Assembly (NCBI GenBank): GCA_026129525.1
Contig: JAHCHW010000004.1
Coordinates: 124,001 to 188,000, forward strand
DNA: 64,000 bases
Source: Chitinophagales bacterium
GTDB taxonomy: Bacteria; Bacteroidota; Bacteroidia; Chitinophagales; LD1
Direction: 5' to 3'
In this document: piece after piece, positions 8,432 through 16,712 of the stretch
How positions within the stretch are numbered: the first letter of the stretch is position 1
How the letters are laid out: each line of letters starts with the position of its first letter
Position numbers and translations under genes: made by a program
The notes under the pieces: model-generated
Told to the model about the DNA's origin: nothing
Database searches by the model: none
The model's input: only the letters and a program-made list of their open reading frames with translations

Positions 8432-10303
8432 ATGAGTAAAAGTTTTTCGGCAGGTTTTCTGCTTTTGTTTTTTGTCCTTCATTCATTCTCCCAATGTATT
8501 TCCTCCTTTCCCTATACCGAAGATTTTGAAACCAATAACGGCAACTGGGTAAGCGGAGGCACCGGCAACGATTGGACATGGGGACAGGTTTCCAAGTCGG
8601 TAATTTCACAGGCGGCAAGCGGCAGCAATTGCTGGGTACAGGGCGGCTTGGTTAATTCGTTTTACAATTTAGGCGAGCGCTCGTTTCTGCAAAGCCCTTG
8701 CTTCGATTTTAGTTCGTTACAGTATCCGTACATATCGTTTCAAATTTTTTGGGAAAGCGAACACACCTACGATGGCAGCAATTTGCAATACTCCATCAAC
8801 GGAGGAACTACATGGCTCAACGTTGGTGCCTACAACGAGCCGGTTAACTGCATGACACAAAACTGGTACAACACCCCCAACATCACCAACCTCAACAACC
8901 TTGTTGCGGTAAAAGAAGGGTGGACAGGAAATGTGCAGCCCACACAGGGAAGTTGCCAAGGCGGCAACGGCAGCAACGGCTGGAAATTAGCAAAGCACTG
9001 TTTGAGCAATCTTGCCGGTGAGCCTAATGTAATTTTTCGTTTCACCTTCGGTGCCGGAACCGCCTGCAATGCGTACGATGGTATTGCTTTCGATGATATA
9101 ACTATTGGCGAAGCACCTGCCAACACGGCAACAGTTACCTATACCTGCAACGGAAACGCGGTTGCTTTTTCTGCAACTACAAGCGGCTGCCCCGATAATG
9201 TGCAATGGAATTTTGGCGATGGAGGAACAGCCAATGGTTTAGCCGCTGCTCATACCTATCAATCGCCCGGAGTTTACAATGTAACGTTTTCTGTAGCAGG
9301 CCCATGCAATGCACCCGCAGTTGTAATAAAGCAGGTTGAAATTCCAGTGCTTACTGCACTGGTAAATAATGTAAGCTGCTTTGGAGGAAATGACGGAAGC
9401 GCAACTGTTGTTGTCAATTCAGCAAACGGACCATTCAGCTACGAGTGGAGCACTTTACCCGTTCAAACCACCTACTCGGCTTTCAATCTTGCCGCAGGCA
9501 ATTATACTGTTACTGTTTCAGGAGGCAGTGTTTGTGCTTCAACACTCAATGTTACAGTGAGCGAGCCGCAGCCTCTGTCGGTAAGTTTAAACGCATTACC
9601 CGATACTTGCTTTACCGGAACAGGAGTATTAACTGCTGCTGTTACCGGTGGCATTTCGCCCTATCAGTTTGTTTGGAGCAATAGCGCAACCGCCAATCCT
9701 GCTGTTCAACTTACTTCCGGCAATTATCAGCTAACCGTTTCCGACAGCAACAACTGTTCGGTTACCGCAGTTGGTAATGTTACATCTATTTCGGGCATTG
9801 GAGTTGTATTTACCGGTTTACAAAATGTAAGTTGCCTTAAAGGAAATGATGGAACAGTTACGGTTTTGGTCAACGGTGGAAATACTCCGTATCAATACCT
9901 GTGGTCGAACGGTGTAAGTGCCGATAAACTAAACGGAGTGATGCCCGATGTTTATTCGGTTACGGTTACCGATGCAAACAATTGCAGCAACACCGCATCG
10001 GTTGAAATTGAAAAAGAGAACTGCGAATCGTATGTGCATTTTCCAACGGCATTCAGCCCGAATGGCGATGGGGTAAACGATTTGTTTAAACCCAAATATT
10101 CATTCGACTTAAAGAGATTTTCATTGCGTGTGTACAATCGCTGGGGCGAAGAAGTTTTCGCCACTACCAATGTAAACGAAGGCTGGAATGGATGGTATAA
10201 AAATATGGAACAGCCCTTAGGGGTTTACGCATGGTTCTCGGAATATTCTTTTGCCGATGGCAAAAAACAAGTGCAGTCGGGAAATGTTACGCTCATGCGA
10301 TGA
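8432..10303 (+). CDS. Secreted SprB/PKD-repeat protein with type-B T9SS sorting domain
   Basis: Probable cell-surface or secreted adhesin-type protein, 623 residues from the ATG at 8432. The frame is open 34 codons further upstream, but MSKSFSAGFLLLFFVLHSFSQ at 8432 is a clear signal peptide. Order of parts: a jelly-roll/MAM-like region (about 25-240, starting FPYTEDFETNNGNW and containing AFDDITIGEAP); one PKD domain (about 250-310, WNFGDGG and HTYQSPGVYNVTF); three SprB-like repeats of about 75 residues (each C...GxDG...PYxYxWS...GxYxVTVxDxxxC); and the gliding-motility C-terminal domain (about 535-623: FPTAFSPNGDGVNDLF, YNRWGEEVF, NVTLMR). The C-terminal domain directs export through the type IX system. 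No secretion machinery gene is nearby. The ligand is unknown. Confidence 0.93.
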   Translation: MSKSFSAGFLLLFFVLHSFSQCISSFPYTEDFETNNGNWVSGGTGNDWTWGQVSKSVISQAASGSNCWVQGGLVNSFYNLGERSFLQSPCFDFSSLQYPYISFQIFWESEHTYDGSNLQYSINGGTTWLNVGAYNEPVNCMTQNWYNTPNITNLNNLVAVKEGWTGNVQPTQGSCQGGNGSNGWKLAKHCLSNLAGEPNVIFRFTFGAGTACNAYDGIAFDDITIGEAPANTATVTYTCNGNAVAFSATTSGCPDNVQWNFGDGGTANGLAAAHTYQSPGVYNVTFSVAGPCNAPAVVIKQVEIPVLTALVNNVSCFGGNDGSATVVVNSANGPFSYEWSTLPVQTTYSAFNLAAGNYTVTVSGGSVCASTLNVTVSEPQPLSVSLNALPDTCFTGTGVLTAAVTGGISPYQFVWSNSATANPAVQLTSGNYQLTVSDSNNCSVTAVGNVTSISGIGVVFTGLQNVSCLKGNDGTVTVLVNGGNTPYQYLWSNGVSADKLNGVMPDVYSVTVTDANNCSNTASVEIEKENCESYVHFPTAFSPNGDGVNDLFKPKYSFDLKRFSLRVYNRWGEEVFATTNVNEGWNGWYKNMEQPLGVYAWFSEYSFADGKKQVQSGNVTLMR

Positions 10304-10377
10304 TTAAAACCTGTTTAAGTCGGTTACCCCAATTCTAACCGCCCCGAAATCTTGGACATTCATAACACAAGAGTTTT

Positions 10378-10408
10378 CTTAATGTCTTTAATGAACTTAG
10401 TGGTAAAA
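10378..10408 (+). repeat. A-module intergenic repeat, copy 2
   Basis: CTTAATGTCTTTAATGAAC then TTAGTGGTAAAA, a variant of the A module. It lies in the convergent gap between the secreted protein and the TerC-type gene. Confidence 0.6.
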
Positions 10409-10412
10409 GTGA

Positions 10413-11210
10413 TTAAATAGTTTCTTTTTTCTTCTTAGCCGGAAAGTTGAAGAAGTAAGAAGTAAGAATGGGTAAACCGAAAATAGCTACAGTAGTTAAA
10501 GAAAAATACATATCGGCTTTCTCCGTTTCCAGAAACTCGCATAAAAAATTATGCGGGTAATACACACAGGCAAAATCAACACACAGGCGCAAACCCAATA
10601 TGCCGATTACCAAAAACGCCACCAAATCCAAAAACGGAAAGCGCTCCATCAGTTTTACAAAATAACCTGCCACAATTCGCATGGTAATAATGCCTATGAA
10701 AACACCTGTGCACACTAAATAAATGTTGTTGGTAAATGCCACCGCAGCAAACACATTATCCAGCGAAAAAGTTAAGTCCATCATTTCCACCATTACCACC
10801 GTACTCCAAAAAACATTCAGCCCCGGAATTTTTCGCGGATGTTTTACCTCCGTGGTTAGTTCTTCCTGCTCTATCTCTAAAATGTTTTCGCGCTTAAAAA
10901 TCCGTTTGTAAAAAAAGTGCAGACACAAATACAACAAGTAGCCGCCTCCGGCAAGTTTAAGCCAGTTAATTTTTATCAGAATGCTGGCAAAAATCAACGC
11001 AGTTCCTCTGAAAATGTAGGCAAAAAATAACCCTATGCGAAGCGCTTTTCTTCGCTGTGCGGGCGGTAAATCCATTACCATGGTAGCCAGCACCGCTGCA
11101 TTATCAACCGAAAGCAAACTTTCAATCAATATCAGGTTGAGTATAACTAAAAGCGCAGTTTTCGGATTGGGTTGCAGGAAGTGCGAAAAGAATTCCGTAA
11201 TGAAATCCAA
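10413..11210 (-). CDS. TerC-family integral membrane protein (putative metal exporter)
   Basis: 265 residues with about seven to eight hydrophobic helices. It shows the two family signatures on internally related halves: ESLLSVDNAAVLA (about residue 30) and EMMDLTFSLDNVFAAVAF (about 145). The acidic residues of these E...(S)xDN motifs are thought to coordinate metal in TerC/YkoY relatives, some of which export Mn2+. The cytoplasmic loop between the halves is charged (KRIFKRENILEIEQEELTTEVKHPRK). The start ATG at 11210 is 37 bp from the divergent hxpB-like gene. I looked for a yybP-ykoY manganese riboswitch in that gap, but it is too short to hold one. The metal specificity is inferred from the family only. 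Confidence 0.85.
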   Translation of the reverse strand: MDFITEFFSHFLQPNPKTALLVILNLILIESLLSVDNAAVLATMVMDLPPAQRRKALRIGLFFAYIFRGTALIFASILIKINWLKLAGGGYLLYLCLHFFYKRIFKRENILEIEQEELTTEVKHPRKIPGLNVFWSTVVMVEMMDLTFSLDNVFAAVAFTNNIYLVCTGVFIGIITMRIVAGYFVKLMERFPFLDLVAFLVIGILGLRLCVDFACVYYPHNFLCEFLETEKADMYFSLTTVAIFGLPILTSYFFNFPAKKKKETI

Positions 11211-11247
11211 GCGGGTGTTATTTTGGGGCGCTAAGTTAACCGAAAAT

Positions 11248-11904
11248 ATGAGCGCAAAGTTGAAGTTGGTTATTTACGACATGGACGGACTGATAATAAA
11301 CAGCGAGCCTTTTTGGCGGCAGGCGGAAATAAAAGTTTTTGCCACTGTAGGCTTGCAGTTAACCGAAACCGACTGCATACAAACCACCGGCTTTCGGTTC
11401 GATGAGGTTGTTGATTTTTGGTATAACCGCCAGCCCTGGCTTGGCAAAACCAAGGAACAAATACACGATGAGGTGATTGATGAAATGGAGAATGCCATTA
11501 CCCATCACGCCACCGAAATGGAAGGAGTGCATACATCGCTGGAATATTTCAAAAGCAAAGGAATGCGTATTGCGCTGGCCTCTTCTTCTGCCATGCGGCT
11601 CATAAAAGCAACGGTGCAAAAGTTAGATATTGAAGATTACTTCGAATTGCTTGTTTCAGCCGAGCACGAAACCTACGGAAAACCTCATCCTGCTGTTTTT
11701 CTCCGTACTGCCGAAACGCTTGGCATTCGCCCCGATGAATGTTTGGTTATTGAAGATTCGTTTTACGGATTACTGGCTGCCAAAGCAGCAAAAATGAAAT
11801 GTGCTGTGGTGCCCGACCCTTCAGCGATTAACGATGCACGCTTTGTAATAGCCGACTGGAAATTGAACTCGTTGAAGGAAATTTCTGCTATGCTGAATTT
11901 TTAG
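11248..11904 (+). CDS. hxpB: HAD-family hexitol/2-deoxyglucose phosphatase (HxpB/YniC-like)
   Basis: Cytosolic haloacid-dehalogenase phosphatase of 218 residues with an alpha-helical cap. Motif I is YDMDGLIINSEPFW (nucleophile Asp11, acid/base Asp13), motif II is ALASSS, motif III Lys is in YGKPHP, and motif IV is VIEDSFYGLLAAKAAKM. The cap segment TTGFRFDEVVDFWYNRQPW strongly resembles E. coli YniC/HxpB (LGLRIDMVVDLWYARQPW as I recall it), which removes phosphate from 2-deoxyglucose 6-phosphate and hexitol phosphates. The open frame runs 71 codons further upstream, antisense to the TerC gene. The ATG at 11248 starts right before motif I as expected. It may act as a metabolite-repair phosphatase; the true substrate is not certain. 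Confidence 0.88.
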   Translation: MSAKLKLVIYDMDGLIINSEPFWRQAEIKVFATVGLQLTETDCIQTTGFRFDEVVDFWYNRQPWLGKTKEQIHDEVIDEMENAITHHATEMEGVHTSLEYFKSKGMRIALASSSAMRLIKATVQKLDIEDYFELLVSAEHETYGKPHPAVFLRTAETLGIRPDECLVIEDSFYGLLAAKAAKMKCAVVPDPSAINDARFVIADWKLNSLKEISAMLNF

Positions 11905-11974
11905 TTCTGGCACATTTGCGCCCATATATTTCAAAATGCTGAAGAATGAATTAGCAAAGAGTGGCTTATTCTTA

Positions 11975-12208
11975 TTATGCCGCTTTTTGATAATTGACTA
12001 CCGTTAATTCATGCCCTTTGGCTCGCTCTTCTTTCGCTGCTTGCAGTAATGCCTTTGCTACATCGCCTTCAATGGTGTAATCGCCACAAACGTTACAAAC
12101 CTGAGCAGGAACATGGCGAAATACGATAACCATGTTGTCTTTATCGAAGGTTACCGTAGTTGTCCCCTTTTCCATTACTCCGTTTTTACAGGTAGTACAG
12201 TAGTTCAT
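11975..12208 (-). CDS. YgiT/MqsA-type zinc-finger antitoxin (short form)
   Basis: 77-residue protein with a four-cysteine zinc finger: CTTC at residues 4-7 and CNVC at 38-41 (VPAQVCNVCGDYTI), the hallmark of the N-terminal domain of MqsA/YgiT antitoxins. The C-terminal half (GDVAKALLQAAKEERAKGHELTVVNYQKAA) is helical and ends where MqsA (about 131 residues) would begin its helix-turn-helix DNA-binding domain, which is absent. It overlaps the upstream DUF4258 gene by 4 bp (ATGA), which supports translational coupling. Together they form a type II toxin-antitoxin pair by context. How the pair is autoregulated without the DNA-binding domain is unclear. Confidence 0.85.
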   Translation of the reverse strand: MNYCTTCKNGVMEKGTTTVTFDKDNMVIVFRHVPAQVCNVCGDYTIEGDVAKALLQAAKEERAKGHELTVVNYQKAA

Positions 12209-12513
12209 TGTTTACGTTTCGTTTTGTAGTCGTTTTCAAAAATAAGCAAACTTGGCTCGTAAGCGGTAATTACTCTACAGGTAATATTGTTTACCTGAGC
12301 AAAGCAAACATGCAAAGGTCTGCCTTCGAAGAAGCTGAGATAAAGAAAACTGGGATAAGGTTTATCACTTGGGTATTCGGCAATTTTGTCGCCATACTCT
12401 ATAGTATGCTCAACGATGTTAAGGTCAATGTTTCTTTCATCGGCTTTTTCTAACACATGCTTAGTGTACTCAAATGTTTGAAAACCGAAGTTTTTACTCT
12501 TGCTCACGTACAA
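12205..12513 (-). CDS. DUF4258 protein, probable toxin of the adjacent antitoxin
   Basis: 102-residue soluble protein. The middle portion (YTKHVLEKADERNIDLNIVEHTIEYGDKIAEYP, PYPSFLYLSFFEGRPLHVCFAQVNNITCRVITAYEPS) fits DUF4258, a RelE/BrnT-like fold found beside YgiT-type zinc-finger genes. The H-xxx-K/R residues near the N-terminal helix and the H...C...R strand residues (about 68-82) are candidates for an RNase site, but this is inference. It precedes and overlaps the zinc-finger gene by 4 bp, the usual toxin-first order for this pairing (as in MqsRA). No mobile element flanks the module. Confidence 0.8.
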   Translation of the reverse strand: MYVSKSKNFGFQTFEYTKHVLEKADERNIDLNIVEHTIEYGDKIAEYPSDKPYPSFLYLSFFEGRPLHVCFAQVNNITCRVITAYEPSLLIFENDYKTKRKQ

Positions 12514-12638
12514 CGCCTCTTTTGTTACGAATATAGAAAGAGGAGAGATAAGGACTAACGTATTGACGGAGCCAATTGTCGGTACACCTTACATAAACTC
12601 AACTGCTGTTTGCTTGCTACGGAAGAATAGGGTTCAAC

Positions 12639-13145
12639 TCAATTCAACGTAGGCTCCAACTGCCGTATGTAGGCAATCAAATCGGTTGAAGGCAGTTTCT
12701 CTTCACCCACTTCGCGAAGCATGGTAATCAGTTGCCCGCGGTGAAAAGTTCCGTGGTTAACCAAATGGAAAAGCAAATCTTCAATGCGGTTGGTAAACTG
12801 CAATCCTTTGGTGTTGGTGTAGGTTATGGTGCCGTTTAAGTAATGCTTGTCTTTTGTTTTTACAAAAGCGGCAATCTCCTCCGAGGTTTTCTGCCATCGT
12901 TCCAACGAACCCAAAAACGTTTCATTCAAGTCTTCGCTGGGCCAGGTAGTTGCCTGCTCGCCTTTAATTCTGCGAAACCAAATCAACTCGGCATCCCAAA
13001 TGTGGTAAACGGTTTTGCGAATGGTAGGAAAACTGCTCTTCAGTTCTTTATCCAAAAGGCTCTCGTCAAGGTTCTTCAGAATTTCAACTATTTTGCCATT
13101 CGCCCACGCATTAAACTGTAAATGCTTGTAAATACTGTAACTCAT
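12639..13145 (-). CDS. DinB-family protein (putative metal-dependent enzyme)
   Basis: 168-residue four-helix-bundle protein. It has the three-histidine metal site of the DinB/YfiT superfamily: His48 in VYHIWDAELIWFRRI, then His131 and His135 in HLVNHGTFHRGQ. N-terminal YKHLQFNAWANGKIVEIL is the standard first helix. Members are thiol transferases using bacillithiol or mycothiol, or uncharacterised damage-induced proteins; the substrate here is unknown. It is divergent from the transsulfuration gene with 56 bp between starts, so a thiol-related link to sulfur amino-acid metabolism is possible but only suggested by position. Confidence 0.85.
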   Translation of the reverse strand: MSYSIYKHLQFNAWANGKIVEILKNLDESLLDKELKSSFPTIRKTVYHIWDAELIWFRRIKGEQATTWPSEDLNETFLGSLERWQKTSEEIAAFVKTKDKHYLNGTITYTNTKGLQFTNRIEDLLFHLVNHGTFHRGQLITMLREVGEEKLPSTDLIAYIRQLEPTLN

Positions 13146-13201
13146 GTTTTGCTGACACTTTGATGACGTGAAATTGATTTAATTTTCAACACTTGCAAGA
13201 A

Positions 13202-14416
13202 ATGAAAACAAAAAAGCCAAAACATTCAGCGGGGGTCGCTTCAGTTACAGCGCAGGATGTATTACCCGAAAATACAACTATTATTCCGCATAGCGCACCT
13301 ATTTACACCACATCAACTTATCTGTACGAATCACCCGAAAAAGCGCAGCGGGTGTTTGAGGGCAAGGAAGAAGCTTTCATCTATTCGCGCTGGAGCCATC
13401 CTAATGCAGAATTGGTGGAGCGAAAGCTGGAGTTGCTGGAAACCTTCGGGTTAAACGTAAAAGCAAAGGCGCTGGTATTTTCTTCAGGCATGGGAGCAAT
13501 AGGCACACTGTTTCAAAGCGTACTGAAACCCGGAGATGCCATACTGGCGCAGGGCAATATTTACGGCACTTCGGTTGATTATTTTAATCACTACTCCGCT
13601 GCATTTAAAACCGAAGTTATCTATGCCGATTTTGCCAATCTGAATCAATTGGAAACTATTCTTAGGCAGAAGAAAAACATAAAGTTGCTATATGCCGAAA
13701 CCCCCTCCAACCCAACACTCAATTGCTATAATTTAAAAGCGCTGTCCGGCTTGGCTCATCGCTACAAAGCAAAGCTGGCGGTTGACAATACCTTTGCTTC
13801 GCCCTACTTACAACAACCCTTAAAGTTCGGAGTTGATTTTGTTGTTCACTCCGCCACAAAATATTTGAACGGACATGGAACCGGCCTTAGCGGCTTTTTG
13901 GTGGGGCGCGATGTAAAGTTCATGGGAAAAGAAGTTTGGAAAATCCGCAAACTGAATGGAACCATTTGCAGCCCTTTCGATGCATGGTTGTTGAACATAG
14001 GCATGAAAACACTATCGCTGCGTATGGATAAACACTGCACTAATGCAATGGCGGTGGCAAAATTTTTAGAACAACATACGGCAGTAGCAACCGTAAATTA
14101 TCTCGGCTTAAAAAATCATTCCGACCATGCACTTGCCAAAAGGCAGATGAAAAACTTTGGCGGAGTGCTTTCTTTTGAGCTAAAGGGCGGCTACAAAGCC
14201 TGTTTAAAATTTTTAAAGAAGATAAAGTTCTGTCAACTCACTGCATCGCTCGGCACTATTGACACACTCATACAGCATCCGGCTTCCATGAGCCACTACT
14301 TTGTTCCCAAACAACAGCGCGAAACATTCGGCATTACCGATGGCTTAATTCGTCTTTCGGTAGGCATAGAAGATGTGCAGGATGTAATTGCCGATTTAGA
14401 GCAAGCACTTAGGTGA
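13202..14416 (+). CDS. Transsulfuration-family PLP enzyme (cystathionine gamma-synthase/lyase type)
   Basis: 404 residues from the ATG at 13202; a TTG three codons earlier also opens the frame but is less likely. It is a fold-type I PLP enzyme of the Cys/Met metabolism family: the YSRWSHPNAELVERKLELLE segment (cofactor phosphate contact of the neighbouring subunit), SSGMGAIGTLFQSVLKPGD, YAETPSNPTL, VDNTFASPY, and the Schiff-base lysine Lys220 in VVHSATKYLNGHGTG. The C-terminal substrate loop is IRLSVGIEDVQD. The exact reaction (cystathionine gamma-synthase, gamma-lyase, O-acetylhomoserine sulfhydrylase or methionine gamma-lyase) cannot be decided by eye. A second, diverged member of the family is at 36481-37644. 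The 3' flank carries the tandem intergenic repeat array. Confidence 0.9.
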   Translation: MKTKKPKHSAGVASVTAQDVLPENTTIIPHSAPIYTTSTYLYESPEKAQRVFEGKEEAFIYSRWSHPNAELVERKLELLETFGLNVKAKALVFSSGMGAIGTLFQSVLKPGDAILAQGNIYGTSVDYFNHYSAAFKTEVIYADFANLNQLETILRQKKNIKLLYAETPSNPTLNCYNLKALSGLAHRYKAKLAVDNTFASPYLQQPLKFGVDFVVHSATKYLNGHGTGLSGFLVGRDVKFMGKEVWKIRKLNGTICSPFDAWLLNIGMKTLSLRMDKHCTNAMAVAKFLEQHTAVATVNYLGLKNHSDHALAKRQMKNFGGVLSFELKGGYKACLKFLKKIKFCQLTASLGTIDTLIQHPASMSHYFVPKQQRETFGITDGLIRLSVGIEDVQDVIADLEQALR

Positions 14417-14418
14417 AG

Positions 14419-14715
14419 CCTTAATAAACTTAATCCCCTATGTGATCATTCCTCGGTCTGACCACTCTATATGTCCGTATTTTTCTATGTGGTTACACTT
14501 TTTTTTCAAGCCTTAATGCACTTAATGTTCTAAGTAGTTCACTCTTGGTCTGACCTTGGTCAGACCATTCTATGTGTTCTTATGTTTCTATGTGGTTACC
14601 TTGTTTTCAAGCCTTAATGCACTTAATGTTCTAAGTGGTTCACTCTTGACCTGACCTTGGTCAGACATATTCTATTTCTCCTTATGTTTCTATGCGGTAA
14701 ACTCTTTTCAGTTTT
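14419..14715 (+). repeat. Tandem array of about 101-bp composite repeat (A module, palindrome, C module)
   Basis: Three head-to-tail units fill most of the 351-bp gap between two co-directional genes. Units start at 14419 (degenerate, about 92 bp), 14511 and 14612; the last two start exactly 101 bp apart. Each has an A module (TTAATGCACTTAATG then TTCTAAGTRGTTCAC), the palindrome (half copy at 14456-14463, exact copy at 14548-14565, variant at 14649-14666), and a C module (TTTCTATGTGGTTAC or TTTCTATGCGGTAAA). No open frame or conserved T-tract accompanies them. The rest of the gap shows nothing else. Confidence 0.85.
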
Positions 14716-14767
14716 TGTTTCTAAACATTGTTTGGTATTTCCGCCATAGAATTTCGTATTTCACCTC

Positions 14768-15691
14768 ATGATTTCCATTGCCATACACGGAGGTGCGGGT
14801 GTTATCCTCCGCGAAAATCTTTCTCCCGAAAAGGAAACCGCCTACATACATGCCCTCACCGAAACAGTAAGAACAGCATACGCAGCACTCGAAAATGGTG
14901 CAAGTGCACTTGATGCTGTTGAACTGGCTGTAAAACTTATGGAAGACAGCCCGTTGTTTAACGCAGGGCGAGGCTCTGTGTATAATGCCGAAGGTAAGCA
15001 CGAAATGGATGCCGCAATTATGAGTGGAAGCGATTTGTCGGCAGGCGCAGTTGCTTTAGTGAACCGCGTAAAAAATCCGGTTTCGCTTGCCCGCGCAGTA
15101 ATGGAAAAATCAAATCATGTTTTTCTTGCCGGGGCAGGTGCCGAAGAGTTTGCCGTTAAAGCAGGTATTGAGTTGGCGAACAAGGATTACTTCCACGATG
15201 AATTTCGTTTTCAGCAATGGCAAAAAATAAACGGAACCAATGCGGCAAAACTTGACCATGATGTTTCGCTCAACGAAAAGAAATTCGGAACCGTGGGGGC
15301 AGTGGCTTTAGATACAAGCGGCAATTTGGCAGCAGCTACTTCAACGGGTGGTATGACCAACAAACTGCAAGGGCGCATTGGCGACAGCCCTCTTATTGGC
15401 GCGGGAACGTACGCCAACAACCAAACCTGTGCGGTGTCATGCACCGGACATGGCGAACTTTTTATAAAGCACGTTGTGGCATACGATGTTCACTGCCTTA
15501 TGTATTACAAGGGAATGAGTTTAGCCGAAGCCTGTAATTATGTAGTAAATCAAAAGCTTACGGAGGCAAAAGCCGAAGGCGGCTTAATTGCGGTTGACCG
15601 CTTCGGGAACGTTGCATTGTATTTTAATACTCCGGGCATGTACCGCGCCATGAAAACGCCAAGCGAAGAGTACACAGCTATCTTTAAGTGA
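14768..15691 (+). CDS. iaaA: Isoaspartyl peptidase / type III L-asparaginase
   Basis: N-terminal-nucleophile hydrolase of 307 residues that cleaves beta-aspartyl dipeptides and asparagine after autoproteolysis into two subunits. It starts with the family signature ISIAIHGGAGVI, followed by LFNAGRGSVYNAEGKHEMDAAIM. The self-cleavage and catalytic threonine is Thr175 in KKFGTVGAVALD. STGGMTNKLQGRIGDSPLIGAGTYAN and CTGHGE form the substrate-binding loops. It is cytosolic, with no signal peptide; plant-type enzymes such as E. coli EcAIII match. It likely recycles isoaspartyl peptides arising from protein damage or degradation. It follows the repeat array, and its stop codon directly abuts the end of the convergent paraoxonase-like gene, leaving no room for an intervening terminator. 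Confidence 0.95.
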   Translation: MISIAIHGGAGVILRENLSPEKETAYIHALTETVRTAYAALENGASALDAVELAVKLMEDSPLFNAGRGSVYNAEGKHEMDAAIMSGSDLSAGAVALVNRVKNPVSLARAVMEKSNHVFLAGAGAEEFAVKAGIELANKDYFHDEFRFQQWQKINGTNAAKLDHDVSLNEKKFGTVGAVALDTSGNLAAATSTGGMTNKLQGRIGDSPLIGAGTYANNQTCAVSCTGHGELFIKHVVAYDVHCLMYYKGMSLAEACNYVVNQKLTEAKAEGGLIAVDRFGNVALYFNTPGMYRAMKTPSEEYTAIFK

Positions 15692-16669
15692 TTAACGTTT
15701 CTTACGTGCAATTTTAGCATCGAACACACCACCAACATACAGGTAACCGTTATGGGCTAATCCGGTTGCACCACCGCTTAGCTGTTCTCCGCTGTCGTAG
15801 TAAACCACTTCGCATTTTTTCGTTGTAGGGTTGATGCTGTAAACCGTACTCGGAGAGTAGTTTGCTGCATCTTTTACATGTTTCAAAAACGCAATCAGGC
15901 GAAGATGGCATGCCACTAAAATATCTTCCCCGTCAAAACGCAGGTTATCGGCTCCTTTCACTTTTGCAATCACCTCGCGGTTCAGCATTTTACCGTCTGT
16001 AAAATCAAATTGCCATACTTTGTTTTGCAAGGTGCTTGCTAAATACACTTTGCCGTTTCGGTTGGTTATGCCATTGCTGTAACAATATTTCTGCGAAGCA
16101 ACCGAACAAGTATTTCCATTCCAATAAATTATCTGCGCGCGCTTTAGTTTGAACAGCGGTTCCCAAATATTGCCCGCCTTTTTTGCATCGTTCGAAACAA
16201 GAATGGTTCCATCAGTAAATCCTGTAACGGCATTGGGCGAAGAAATGAGCGGGTCAACAATTTTGCATAGGAAGTAGAGATTATTTCCTTCCACCTTGTA
16301 ACGCAAAATTGAATTCACTTTTATTTCGTGTTCGTGGTTTACAACCAAAAGAATAAGCGAATCTTTCATCGGCACCAGGTCAATCCCGTGCGGCTGAAAA
16401 TCAAGCCCTACAGGCTCGTTTAAGCGTTTAAGAATTTCCATTTTTCCGCTTTCCGGATAGTACGCATTTATTTCACCGTAATGCGGTTTACCTTCTCTGC
16501 GCTCATTACACGAAATCAAAATGCGGGCAGTGCCGGTACTTGTGTCCAACACCATATCCTCCGGCCCGGGTCCGGTGGCTATAATTTCATCTTTGGTTTG
16601 GTAACGCTTCGGTAGTGTAACACATCCCGACAGTAAAAACGACAAAACAAATGCAAACAATATTCTCAT
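15692..16669 (-). CDS. Paraoxonase/arylesterase-like six-bladed propeller lipoprotein
   Basis: 325-residue lipoprotein: the signal peptide ends in LLSGC with lipidated Cys16. By eye it aligns with the calcium and catalytic residues of mammalian PON1: GPEDM (Glu37, Asp38 = PON1 E53, D54), QPHGIDLV (His94 = H115), LLVVNHEHE (His112 = H134), SPNAVTG (Asn146 = N168), YSNGIT (Asn199 = N224) and ADNLRFD (Asp241, Asn242 = D269, N270). Spacing agrees closely; for example the second His and first Asn are 34 residues apart in both. PON1 D169 is replaced by Ala. The predicted function is a membrane-anchored lactonase or esterase, which is inference from fold and residues. SMP-30/gluconolactonase is the alternative. 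It is convergent with iaaA at zero spacing and divergent from the acyl-CoA dehydrogenase. Confidence 0.75.
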   Translation of the reverse strand: MRILFAFVLSFLLSGCVTLPKRYQTKDEIIATGPGPEDMVLDTSTGTARILISCNERREGKPHYGEINAYYPESGKMEILKRLNEPVGLDFQPHGIDLVPMKDSLILLVVNHEHEIKVNSILRYKVEGNNLYFLCKIVDPLISSPNAVTGFTDGTILVSNDAKKAGNIWEPLFKLKRAQIIYWNGNTCSVASQKYCYSNGITNRNGKVYLASTLQNKVWQFDFTDGKMLNREVIAKVKGADNLRFDGEDILVACHLRLIAFLKHVKDAANYSPSTVYSINPTTKKCEVVYYDSGEQLSGGATGLAHNGYLYVGGVFDAKIARKKR

Positions 16670-16712
16670 GCGTGCAAGTTAAAATTTCAAAGGTTCTTTG
16701 TCGGTCTTTCTC

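Noticed and set aside
11211..11247. Manganese riboswitch before the TerC-type gene
   Set aside because: Only 37 bp separate the two divergent start codons, too short for a yybP-ykoY element, and no matching conserved bases were seen.
14419..14715. Possible CRISPR array
   Set aside because: The repeats are long, contiguous and composite, with no short constant repeat alternating with unique spacers, and no cas genes are nearby.
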